9,873 nt of DNA from an uncultured Ruminococcus sp. (GCA_902783065.1 CACZPV010000168.1:1-9873); one strand, 5' to 3'; positions 1 to 7,033 are shown, counted from the stretch's first letter. Program-made: numbers and translations. The notes: generated from the sequence alone by a model not told the origin.

Positions 1-1100
1 CAGGCAGCGGATGATCCCCCTGAACTGAAAAAAGGAAGCGTGATTCCCACAACAGGCAGCAGTCCCAGTACCATACCGAGGTTAATCATGATCTGCGTAG
101 CTAACAAAGAGAAAAAACCGATACAAATGTTTTTTCCGAGTGAATCGTTTGCCTTCCCTGCATTGATCATAGTTTTGTACAGCAGCATCAGAAACAGGAA
201 AAGAATCGCCGTACAGCCGATAAAACCAAGTTCTTCACCGGCTACAGTGAAAATGAAATCGTTTTCCTGATAAGGTACCATTTCACGTTCAACACGTGGA
301 CCTTCAAACAATCCCTTCCCAAACATACCGCCGGAAGCAATGGAAACCTTTCCTTGATATTGCTGCCATCCGTAAGTCTGAAGCATTTCATCATCGTTGG
401 AAAATAAAACGGCAAGACGGTTTTGCTGATCATCATTCATCATCCTTGACCATACAACAGGAATTGCCGCAGCAGCACATAAAAGGAAAGCAATAAAATA
501 ACGCAGCTGCACGCCGGCAGCAAAGGACATAATCAGAAACATACATCCGAATACCAATGCCGCTCCGTCGTCACCCTGCATATGAATCAATACAACAGGA
601 ATTGCACCATGGATAACCAATGATACAACACCTAAAAAAGTATGCAGTTTACTATGTTCCTCCAGTGCTGCTAAATGAGTGGAAAATGTAACAATAAAAC
701 ACATTTTTGTCAGTTCGGACGGCTGAAAAGTAATGCCTCCCGGCAGTCTTATCCATCCGACATCATCCGTACCCACAATTTGTATGCCGATAAAAAACAC
801 TGCGATCGTCAGTGCAAGCGCTACCCCTGCAATAAGCCACCAGCATTTTGCAATAAACTTATAATCAATACCGGCAATGATTACAGCGGCTGTATAACCG
901 ATAACTACTGCAAAAATCTGCGTGCGCAGAAAATTCACCTCTCCGCCGCGCTGCTGGCTTGCAATCAGCACGCAGCCGTATACAGATGCTGTCAACGTTA
1001 AAAGCCAATAAAGAATATCGGTTTTTTTAAAAAAGCTTCTGATTCCGGAAACAATATTTTCTCCTATACCAATCCCCTCCTTTTGCTGACTGTCAGGCAT
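1..1100 (-). CDS. rodA: RodA-type SEDS peptidoglycan glycosyltransferase (C-terminus cut by window edge)
   Basis: This is a multi-pass membrane protein of the FtsW/RodA/SpoVE (SEDS) family, which polymerises lipid II into glycan strands with a class B PBP; RodA serves lateral wall elongation. The frame is open from ATG 1100 to the window edge (366 residues visible). Family marks are the GWIRL...FQPSELTK block (W and PSE near residues 117-129), the MQGDDGAALVF segment, and SGGMFGKGLFEG followed by ENDFIFTVAGEELGF. Asp281 in NDFIF matches the catalytic Asp of the family. The C-terminal block reads LPFFSSGGSS, where most members have a Tyr before GG. The protein probably lacks only a short tail. 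ATG 1100 is chosen because it gives the N-terminus MPDSQQKEG and then the first membrane segment; its Shine-Dalgarno is weak (CAGG), while a strong AAGGAGGGG lies just inside the frame without a usable in-frame start after it. RodA rather than FtsW/SpoVE is inferred from the VPYQENDFIF loop; family assignment is firm. Confidence 0.88.
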   Translation of the reverse strand, partial: MPDSQQKEGIGIGENIVSGIRSFFKKTDILYWLLTLTASVYGCVLIASQQRGGEVNFLRTQIFAVVIGYTAAVIIAGIDYKFIAKCWWLIAGVALALTIAVFFIGIQIVGTDDVGWIRLPGGITFQPSELTKMCFIVTFSTHLAALEEHSKLHTFLGVVSLVIHGAIPVVLIHMQGDDGAALVFGCMFLIMSFAAGVQLRYFIAFLLCAAAAIPVVWSRMMNDDQQNRLAVLFSNDDEMLQTYGWQQYQGKVSIASGGMFGKGLFEGPRVEREMVPYQENDFIFTVAGEELGFIGCTAILFLFLMLLYKTMINAGKANDSLGKNICIGFFSLLATQIMINLGMVLGLLPVVGITLPFFSSGGSSAA

Positions 1101-1147
1101 CCTCAAACCTGAATCCGTGAAGTTGAATTGATGAATTATAATAAGCA

Positions 1148-1163
1148 AAAACCTTCCGGTTTT
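1148..1163 (-). promoter_or_regulatory. Small hairpin with GGAA tetraloop before rodA
   Basis: On the minus strand AAAACC-GGAA-GGTTTT forms a 6-bp stem with a GNRA-type loop, followed directly by further T residues. It lies about 48 bases before the rodA start codon, downstream of the double stem-loop. It resembles a weak intrinsic terminator or attenuator, but the stem is too AT-rich for a confident call. Confidence 0.3.
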
Positions 1164-1173
1164 ATTTTATCCA

Positions 1174-1249
1174 GGCTGCGATCGTGCGCAGCACGACCGC
1201 AGCCGTCCACCACAATCTTCCCTTCCTACCGGGAAAGGGGGAAGGTGGA
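1174..1249. repeat. GC-rich double stem-loop in the rodA leader
   Basis: Two adjacent strong inverted repeats stand out in AT-rich DNA. The first (1174-1204) has 14-base arms, GGCTGCGATCGTGC and GCACGACCGCAGCC, with one mismatch and a 3-base spacer. The second (1206-1249) pairs TCCACC with GGTGGA and CTTCCC with GGGAAG, with a bulge of about 6 bases. Base composition differs sharply from the flanks. It could be a structured part of the rodA leader RNA or a dispersed extragenic palindromic element; the sequence alone does not decide. Confidence 0.65.
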
Positions 1250-1312
1250 TGGGTAAAAGAATCGTACCTGTACGGTGATTTCCTGAATGTATAATAATGA
1301 ATAAAGTATAGC

Positions 1313-1341
1313 ATTATAACAACATTTTTAATGTTCATCAA
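1313..1341 (-). promoter_or_regulatory. Candidate sigma-A promoter of rodA
   Basis: Read on the minus strand, TTGATG (1341-1336) is followed after exactly 17 bases by a perfect TATAAT (1318-1313). This predicts a transcript start near 1306 and a rodA leader of about 205 nt that would include the GC-rich hairpins at 1174-1249. The -35 box lies inside a perfect 12-bp palindrome, ATCAATATTGAT (1337-1348), a possible operator. The call rests on consensus match and position only. Confidence 0.6.
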
Positions 1342-1362
1342 TATTGATTTACGCGGATTCAG
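1320..1362 (-). repeat. Copy 1 of a ~43-bp sequence shared by the rodA and mntP upstream regions
   Basis: This stretch aligns with 8416-8459 at roughly 80% identity with small gaps, counted by eye. Identical blocks on the plus strand are TTTTTAATG, TCATCAATAT, TTTACG and ATTCAG in the same order. Both copies lie upstream of minus-strand genes in the same orientation. In this copy the element supplies the -35 box of the rodA promoter. Confidence 0.55.
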
Positions 1363-1533
1363 TCAAAGATATCCGGCTGGTCTTATATAATCCATCAGAT
1401 CAATTTCACTGCTCAATGAGATAATATTTTTGCCTTGTTACTATATTATATAATCAAATGTCAGAAACTTCAAGAGAATACAGGGATAATTTTGACGATG
1501 TACAGAGGCAAAAAGAAAACTGCTATAAAAAAT

Positions 1534-1555
1534 GTTTTTATAAATTTATAAAAAC
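1534..1555. promoter_or_regulatory. Perfect 22-bp AT-rich palindrome
   Basis: The half-site GTTTTTATAAA is followed immediately by its exact reverse complement, giving a 22-bp perfect dyad without a spacer. Such a gapless palindrome is more typical of a dimeric repressor site than of an RNA hairpin. It lies about 730 bp from the amylase start and 430 bp from rodA, so its target is unclear. Because the region is AT-rich, chance is possible but unlikely at this length. Confidence 0.45.
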
Positions 1556-1600
1556 GCTTGGATTCAGAGTAATTCTTGATTGCTTCATTACAGAACGCAT

Positions 1601-1729
1601 AATAAGCTGAGATACTCCCATAAAAATTGTAGTTTTTTTATTCGCATCAGAAAATAAGCTGTATAAAATACCAAAATAATTCAATAGATACAGCCTTATT
1701 CATAAATCCGTTATCAAATGTGGAGTATC
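1601..1729. repeat. Nested inverted repeats, possible structured RNA or MITE-like element
   Basis: An outer pair, GATACTCCCAT (1611-1621) and ATGTGGAGTATC (1718-1729), is complementary apart from one extra base. It encloses an inner pair, AATAAGCTGTAT (1653-1664) and ATACAGCCTTATT (1688-1700), again complementary with one bulge. AATAAGCTG is also present as a direct repeat at 1601-1609. The result is a stem-interrupted-stem of about 120 nt. No transposase or target-site duplication was recognised, so identity is open. Confidence 0.4.
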
Positions 1730-1731
1730 AT

Positions 1732-1854
1732 ATGTGCAAAAAGCAGATTTTTAAGATTCTGATTTTTATTGATGTAAATTATAATATTATTCAATTGTGC
1801 TGTTTGTACAAAGTGAATGTAAATTGCGTTAAAATGCTAAAAATATTGCATTGA
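1732..1854 (+). CDS. Possible 40-residue small protein, doubtful
   Basis: A frame from ATG 1732 to TGA 1852 codes for a short Lys-, Ile- and Cys-containing peptide starting MCKKQIFKILIF. It is preceded by GGAG with six bases of spacing, the only short frame in this region with a plausible ribosome binding site. That GGAG is itself part of the outer inverted-repeat arm at 1718-1729, so the match may be incidental. I recognise no family, and composition follows the AT-rich background. Confidence 0.15.
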   Translation: MCKKQIFKILIFIDVNYNIIQLCCLYKVNVNCVKMLKILH

Positions 1855-1926
1855 TAATTATTAGATTTAAATAAATAAAATCCTTTAAAGAACAATGATT
1901 ATTATTCGGGTTCAACAAAAAATTCC

Positions 1927-1955
1927 TTTACAAATAATACATATTGTATTAAAAT
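1927..1955 (+). promoter_or_regulatory. Candidate amylase promoter, distal
   Basis: TTTACA (1927-1932) and TAAAAT (1950-1955) are separated by 17 bases, each matching the sigma-A consensus at five of six positions. This would give a leader of about 320 nt before the amylase ATG. Spacing is ideal, but the AT-rich context makes chance matches common. Confidence 0.4.
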
Positions 1956-2013
1956 GATAGTTAAGAGCGTGTGTGTTTTTGTGTGGTATATCATTTTATG
2001 CTAAATCATTTAT

Positions 2014-2041
2014 TTTACATTCTTTACATTATACTTATTAT
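2014..2041 (+). promoter_or_regulatory. Candidate amylase promoter, proximal
   Basis: TTTACA (2014-2019) and TATTAT (2036-2041) are separated by 16 bases, each one mismatch from the sigma-A consensus. It would start transcription near 2048 and give a leader of about 235 nt. No convincing catabolite-response (cre) sequence was seen nearby. Confidence 0.4.
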
Positions 2042-2283
2042 GTTTCGTGTGTTGAAACAGAAAATTCCTGAATTTGTTGTCAGCTGACCTCTGAAAAATG
2101 ATTCGGACGGGTGTTACTGCCGGTTTTTATGCTGCAATCTGAAATCAACTTTTCGGGGAGTTACTTTGGTGTACAGCTGCTTCAATACAGCAGAAAACTA
2201 TGAATCGTAAATGAATATGTATCCAGCAAAGATTCAGCTGCACAAAACACAAATCTATCATTCAGAAAGGATTGATAAACCCG

Positions 2284-5200
2284 ATGAACGGATTATCAAA
2301 ATTCAAAAAGGGCTTTAAGCGTGTTTCAGCAATGACACTTTCCGCTCTTATGGCTGCGGGTTGTCTGGAAGCTGCCGGCGCTGCTGTGTCGATCACTGCA
2401 GATGCGGCATCCGGTACACTCAGCAATGCGGAGAGAGGTGTTATATACGCTAACAGCCGAAGCGATTTCCGTGACGAATCCATCTACTTTGTTATGACCA
2501 CCAGATTCTACAATGGCGACACAAGCAACGATGTACAGTGCTGGGAAGTAAATCAGGAAACAGGTAGTTACAAGTCAAGCTATGATCCGGATGACCCTGC
2601 CTGGAGAGGTGATTTCAAAGGTCTTGCTGAAAAGCTTGATTATATCAAGGCACTTGGATTTACAGCTATCTGGATCACTCCGGTCGTTGAAAACTGCTCC
2701 GGCTATGACTATCATGGTTATCATGCAATCAATTTCCAGAAGGTTGATCCTCGTTATGAATCCAATGATTTTACATATCAGGATCTTATCAATGCAGTAC
2801 ACGCAAAGGGTATGAAGCTTATTCAGGATGTTGTTTATAACCATACCGGTAACTTCGGCGAAACAAACCTTTGCCCGATGTTTGAAAAAGAAGGCGATCT
2901 CAGTTCTCCTGATTGTCTGAAACTTGCTTCAAACACCGCCCTGCCAAGCAACTATTTTGATCTTGATCCGGATGCACAGTATCAGGCAAGACTTGCACTT
3001 ATGAAAGATACTGACGGTGTACATCATGATATCAATAATATTTACCACCATTACGGCAATTTCAACTGGGATGACTACACCTGTCAGCTTGCTCAGATCG
3101 CCGGAGACTGTGTTGACCTTAATACAGAAAACCCGTTGGTTTACAATTATCTTGTACAATGCTATACCAACTACATCAACATGGGTGTCGATGCATTCCG
3201 TGTAGATACTGTAAGACATATAAGCCGTCTGACACTGAACAAGGCGTTTAACCAGGCACTTCTGAAGGCAAGTGAGAAGTCAAGAGATCTCAGAAACGGT
3301 TATGACTTCTTCATGTTCGGTGAAGTATGCTGCCGTGACAACGGTAACTATTGGTACAGACAGAATCCGGGTATGTCAACTCCTTATTATACATGGAAGA
3401 CAGCTAAGGACGATACCTACGCATGGAGTGAAGATCCTGCTCAGTGGGAAACCAACTATAACTCCGCTATGCAGAATACCATTGACAACGAGAATAATAT
3501 CGGCGAACAGCCTACCAGCACTAATGCATTCCTCAATGGCAATGATTATCACAAACCAGATTACAGCCAGTTCTCAGGCCTCAGCGTAATCGACTTCCCG
3601 ATGCACTGGTCTTTCAGAGATGCAGGAGGAGCTTTCTCCGTTGCAACCAGAGGTGACCAGTATTACAATGATGCTACATGGAACGTAACATATGTAGATT
3701 CTCATGACTATGCTCCTGACAACGCACCGGAAAACCAGCGTTTTGCAGGCGATCAGTCAACGTGGGCAGAAAATCTTTCTCTTATTTTCTCATTCCGCGG
3801 TATTCCGTGTATTTATTACGGATCTGAAATTGAATTCCAGAAGGGATGCACCATTGATAAAGGTCCCCTTATCAAGCTTTCCGAGTCCGGACGTGCTTAT
3901 TACGGCGATCATATAGATGGTTCCGTAGTAACAAGTGACTTCACAGTATTTAACGCAACCGGTTCTACTGCTGAAACACTGAGCCATCCGCTTGCACAGC
4001 ATATTATTCGTCTGAACAGAATCCGTCAGGCAATTCCTGCTTTGCGTAAGGGTCAGTATTCAACAGAAGGCTGCTCAGGAAGCTTCGCTTTCAAGCGCCG
4101 TTATACAGATTCCAAAGTAGACAGCTTTGCGCTGGTTACAATTTCCGGCAGTGCAACCTTCTCAGGTATTCCTAATGGTACATATGTTGATGCAGTAACA
4201 GGTGATACCAAAACTGTAAGCAACGGTACTCTTACAGCAAGCTGCTCCGGCAAGGGCAACCTTCGTGTATATGTACTTAACGGTCCGGGACGTGTTGTTC
4301 CTAACGGACAATATATTACAGACGGCGGTGCTGCTGAAACTATCGGCAATGAAAACGTGGAAATCGTTGAGCCCACAGGTATTTCACTCAGCGCATCAAG
4401 ACTTTCTGTAAGAGAGGGCGAATCCTCTGTTCTTAAAGCAACAATAACTCCGAGCAATGCTACTTATCAGAACGTAACATGGACTTCCAGCAATCCGTCA
4501 GTAGCTACCGTGAGCGGCGGAAATATAGTTGGCTTGTCTATAGGTACGACTACTATCAAAGCATCCACTTACGACAACAAATACTCTGCAACCTGTACAG
4601 TAACAGTAACTGAAAATACCAGCATTGTTAAACCTACAGGCATCAATGCAGACAAATCTTCTCTCGAATTGGTTGCAGGTTCCACAGGACAGATTACAGC
4701 TACAGTACTTCCGTCCGATGCTACCAATAAAACCGTAACATGGTCCTCTGATAATGAATCCGTTGCCAAAGTAAACAGCTCAGGTACTGTAACAGCAGTT
4801 GCAGAAGGTGTTGCTACGATTACTGCAGCTACATTTAATGGATATAAAGCAACCTGTACAGTAACTGTAACACCTAAACAGTTTACTATGGTAGATAAAG
4901 GATTCTACTTTGAAAAACCATCAGGCTGGGGAAATACTATTAACGTCTATATGTATGATATTTCCAAGAATACTACCATCGGCGCAGATTGGCCGGGTAC
5001 TAAAATGACCGATATGGGCGAAGGAGTATACAGTCTTGAGTATACTTCAAGTGAATCAAATCTCAGAATGATCTTCAACGATGGCAGCAACCAGTCACCC
5101 GGCAGAGATATTGAGGGCTTTAAGCTTGTGGATCAGGGCTACTACACTGTAAACGGCTATGACCATACAGTTGAAAAGCAGCAGACCGTCGAGGTAACAT

Positions 5201-6801
5201 CTGTTTCCGTATCTCCGTCTTCACTTTCTCTCACCGTAGGATCAACCGGCACAATCAGTGCAACAGTTGCTCCTTCCAATGCAAGTAATAAGACTGTAAG
5301 CTATACTTCAAGCAATACTTCAGTTGCAACCGTTACAAGTTCCGGTACAGTAACAGCAGTAGCAGCCGGTACAGCAACTATTACTGCTAAATCCAACAAC
5401 GGCAAAACAGCAACTGTTAGCGTTACCGTTACTAAGAAAGATGATCCGGTAAGCACGCTTACCAACAACACAACTGTCAGCAAGACAAGCTTTACTGTAG
5501 GCGAAGCTGTCACAGTAAAGGGTGCAGCTTCCGGCGGCAGCGGCAGCTACTCATATGAGTTCTACTATAAGAGAAGCACCGCAAGCTCATGGACAAAGTT
5601 CGGTTCTAACGGCACAGGTACTTTCCAGCCCGGCTCGGCAGGTACTTTCACAATCAGAACCTATGTCAAGGACAGCGCAGGCAAGTCAGCTATGAAAGAC
5701 TTCACTGTTACTGCAGCTGCTCCGTCACTTACTAATAAAACTACTGTAAGCAAAACAAGCTTCAGTGTCGGCGAAACTATCACCGTTAAGGGTGCGGCAT
5801 CCGGCGGCAGCGGAAGCTACTCGTATGAGTTCTACTACAAGAGAAGCACCGCAAGCTCATGGACAAAGTTCGGTTCCAACGGCACAGGTACTTTCAAACC
5901 CGGTTCAGCAGGTACTTTCACAATCAGAACCTATGCTAAGGACAGCGCAGGTAAGTCAGCTATGAAAGACTTCTCGCTTACAGCAACTGCTGCATCCCTT
6001 ACCAATAACACAACAGTAAGCAAGACAAGCTTTACTGTAGGCGAAACTATCACTGTTAAAGGTGCAGCTTCCGGCGGCAGCGGCAGCTACTCATATGAGT
6101 TCTACTACAAGAGAAGCACCGCAAGCTCATGGACAAAGTTCGGTTCCAACGGCACAGGTACTTTCAAACCCGGCTCAGCTGGTACTTTCACAATCAGAAC
6201 CTATGCTAAGGACAGCGCAGGTAAGTCAGCTATGAAAGACTTCTCTCTTACTGCAACTGCTCCAACCTTTACCAATAATACAACAGTCAACAAAACAAAT
6301 ATCAAGGTTGGCGAGATTGTGACTGTTAAGGGCGCAGCTTCCAATGGTAATGGCAGCTATTCCTATGAATTCTATTACAGAAGAAGCACCGTAAACACAT
6401 GGACAAAGTTTGATAGCGATGGCAAGGGTATCTTCCAGCCCGGTTCAGCAGGTACCTTCTATATCAGAACCTATGCAAAAGACAGCTCCGGTAAGGCTGC
6501 TGTTAAAGACTTTACAGTGACTGCAACAGCAGGCACATTAACAAACAAAACCACCGTTTCCAAAACAAGCTTTACGGTAGGAGATACAATTGTAGTAGCA
6601 GGCGGCGCTTCAGGCGGCAACGGCAACTACTCTTATGAGTTCTACTGCCAGAGAGAGGGCGCAAGCTCATGGACAAAGTTTGGCTCTGACGGATTAGGTA
6701 CGTTTTCTCCCCGTTCAGCAGGAAGCTTCTTCATCAAAACATATGCAAAAGATTCGGCTGGTAAAGTAGGAATTAAGGAATTTGCACTCACTGCAAAATA
6801 A
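2284..6801 (+). CDS. Secreted multidomain GH13 alpha-amylase with Big_2, CBM26-like and five C-terminal repeats
   Basis: This is an extracellular starch-degrading enzyme of 1505 residues. The N-terminus has a signal peptide (KKGFKR, then a hydrophobic stretch, cleavage probably near ADA-AS). The GH13 barrel spans about 65-570: region I DVVYNH (D182, N186, H187), region V DLNTENP, region II GVDAFRVDTVRH (R306, nucleophile D308), region III FGEV (acid/base E347) and region IV VDSHD (H474, D475), so the catalytic set is complete. A beta-sandwich domain C (about 585-670) follows, then Big_2 domains at 697-776 and 784-863, a CBM26-like starch-binding module at 867-960 (FYFEKPSGWG, WPGTKM, IFNDGS), a third Big_2 at 970-1050, and five repeats at 1059-1505. 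No dockerin, LPXTG or SLH domain is visible, so attachment is unclear. ATG 2284 is preferred over TTG 2272 because AGAAAGGA abuts the TTG but lies 12 bases from the ATG. GH13 subfamily is not assigned; exact specificity (amylase versus a related alpha-glucan hydrolase) is inferred. Confidence 0.92.
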   Translation: MNGLSKFKKGFKRVSAMTLSALMAAGCLEAAGAAVSITADAASGTLSNAERGVIYANSRSDFRDESIYFVMTTRFYNGDTSNDVQCWEVNQETGSYKSSYDPDDPAWRGDFKGLAEKLDYIKALGFTAIWITPVVENCSGYDYHGYHAINFQKVDPRYESNDFTYQDLINAVHAKGMKLIQDVVYNHTGNFGETNLCPMFEKEGDLSSPDCLKLASNTALPSNYFDLDPDAQYQARLALMKDTDGVHHDINNIYHHYGNFNWDDYTCQLAQIAGDCVDLNTENPLVYNYLVQCYTNYINMGVDAFRVDTVRHISRLTLNKAFNQALLKASEKSRDLRNGYDFFMFGEVCCRDNGNYWYRQNPGMSTPYYTWKTAKDDTYAWSEDPAQWETNYNSAMQNTIDNENNIGEQPTSTNAFLNGNDYHKPDYSQFSGLSVIDFPMHWSFRDAGGAFSVATRGDQYYNDATWNVTYVDSHDYAPDNAPENQRFAGDQSTWAENLSLIFSFRGIPCIYYGSEIEFQKGCTIDKGPLIKLSESGRAYYGDHIDGSVVTSDFTVFNATGSTAETLSHPLAQHIIRLNRIRQAIPALRKGQYSTEGCSGSFAFKRRYTDSKVDSFALVTISGSATFSGIPNGTYVDAVTGDTKTVSNGTLTASCSGKGNLRVYVLNGPGRVVPNGQYITDGGAAETIGNENVEIVEPTGISLSASRLSVREGESSVLKATITPSNATYQNVTWTSSNPSVATVSGGNIVGLSIGTTTIKASTYDNKYSATCTVTVTENTSIVKPTGINADKSSLELVAGSTGQITATVLPSDATNKTVTWSSDNESVAKVNSSGTVTAVAEGVATITAATFNGYKATCTVTVTPKQFTMVDKGFYFEKPSGWGNTINVYMYDISKNTTIGADWPGTKMTDMGEGVYSLEYTSSESNLRMIFNDGSNQSPGRDIEGFKLVDQGYYTVNGYDHTVEKQQTVEVTSVSVSPSSLSLTVGSTGTISATVAPSNASNKTVSYTSSNTSVATVTSSGTVTAVAAGTATITAKSNNGKTATVSVTVTKKDDPVSTLTNNTTVSKTSFTVGEAVTVKGAASGGSGSYSYEFYYKRSTASSWTKFGSNGTGTFQPGSAGTFTIRTYVKDSAGKSAMKDFTVTAAAPSLTNKTTVSKTSFSVGETITVKGAASGGSGSYSYEFYYKRSTASSWTKFGSNGTGTFKPGSAGTFTIRTYAKDSAGKSAMKDFSLTATAASLTNNTTVSKTSFTVGETITVKGAASGGSGSYSYEFYYKRSTASSWTKFGSNGTGTFKPGSAGTFTIRTYAKDSAGKSAMKDFSLTATAPTFTNNTTVNKTNIKVGEIVTVKGAASNGNGSYSYEFYYRRSTVNTWTKFDSDGKGIFQPGSAGTFYIRTYAKDSSGKAAVKDFTVTATAGTLTNKTTVSKTSFTVGDTIVVAGGASGGNGNYSYEFYCQREGASSWTKFGSDGLGTFSPRSAGSFFIKTYAKDSAGKVGIKEFALTAK
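5458..6801 (+). repeat. Five tandem 270-bp repeats coding for ~90-residue Ig-like modules
   Basis: Units begin at 5458, 5728, 5998, 6268 and 6538; the last ends at the stop codon after 87 residues. Each unit has the pattern TNxTTVxKTxxxVG, then SYSYEFYYKRS, SSWTKFGS, PGSAGTF and YAKDSAGK, ending in a short TVTA linker. Units 1-3 are nearly identical even at the DNA level, while 4 and 5 have diverged, so the array expanded recently. The tyrosine-rich core resembles modules annotated as triple-tyrosine (Y_Y_Y-like) in Ruminococcus proteins. Family assignment is from memory and tentative; roles as spacer, glycan-binding or wall-associating modules are all possible. Confidence 0.9.
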
Positions 6802-6833
6802 TTAAGTATTATTCTTTAATTAATACCTCTCTT

Positions 6834-6873
6834 AAAAGAGCGGTTCTTACGTACGTGTAAGAATCGCTCTTTT
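6834..6873. terminator. Strong hairpin terminator between convergent amylase and yunB
   Basis: Arms of 17 bases, AAAAGAGCGGTTCTTAC and GTAAGAATCGCTCTTTT, pair fully with one G-U and a 6-base loop (GTACGT). The right arm ends in TTTT followed by GCTTATTT. It starts 33 bases after the amylase stop. Because both arms end in an A/T run, the hairpin can also terminate transcripts arriving from yunB on the minus strand. Confidence 0.88.
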
Positions 6874-7019
6874 GCTTATTTCATGAGTTTGTGAAGTTGG
6901 TTTGACGGATAAAAAGATCATCCATATCTTATACTTTATACTAATATTCGATAGAATGTTTTAATATCTTTGGTGCTAAATTCCGCATAACTTCGTTATC
7001 GTCTTAGCTTGATATGAAT
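6874..7019. other. Short intergenic spacer
   Basis: The AT-rich stretch between the terminator and the yunB stop has no gene. It includes a small dyad, ATAAC-TTC-GTTAT, enclosed by GCTAA and TTAGC (about 6976-7008), which could form a modest stem-loop at the 3' end of the yunB transcript. No T run follows it on the minus strand. Confidence 0.5.
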
Positions 7020-7033
7020 TTAATTCATATCAA
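7009..7033. repeat. Perfect 12-bp inverted repeat across the yunB stop codon
   Basis: TTGATATGAATT (7009-7020) and AATTCATATCAA (7022-7033) flank a single central base, and the yunB stop codon sits at the centre. The RNA could fold into a hairpin with a small loop, but no T run follows on the minus strand. It is therefore not a standard intrinsic terminator; it may act as a 3'-end stabiliser or protein site. Confidence 0.5.

Larger units (their letters stand above)
1101..2283. other. Long AT-rich intergenic region between divergent rodA and amylase
   Basis: About 1.2 kb without a convincing gene on either strand. The sequence is strongly AT-rich except for the GC-rich stem-loops at 1174-1249. 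It contains a rodA promoter candidate, one copy of a sequence shared with the mntP upstream region (1320-1362), a perfect 22-bp palindrome (1534-1555), nested inverted repeats (1601-1729), two amylase promoter candidates (1927-1955 and 2014-2041) and a long presumed amylase leader. Very short frames exist at 1458-1610 (50 codons, no ribosome binding site) and 1732-1854 (40 codons). Confidence 0.7.

Noticed and set aside
675..1001. Open frame of 108 codons on the plus strand
   Set aside because: It is antisense to the well-supported rodA frame, and its product has no recognisable domain.
1458..1610. Open frame of 50 codons on the plus strand starting MSETSREYRDN
   Set aside because: No ribosome binding site precedes the ATG, it runs through the 22-bp palindrome and into the inverted-repeat region, and I recognise no family.
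2272..2283. Upstream TTG start for the amylase, four residues longer
   Set aside because: The AGAAAGGA ribosome binding site directly abuts the TTG, leaving no spacing; the ATG at 2284 has a workable 12-base spacing and a typical signal-peptide start.
2284..2400. Lipobox-like AAGC in the amylase signal peptide (lipoprotein)
   Set aside because: The -3 position is Ala rather than Leu, and Ala-rich signal peptidase I sites follow (AGA, ADA); a secreted rather than lipid-anchored protein fits better, though this is not excluded.
6984..7000. loxP-like ATAACTTCGT sequence
   Set aside because: Only ten bases match the start of a loxP arm; the rest and the spacer are absent, and the match is part of a simple ATAAC/GTTAT dyad.
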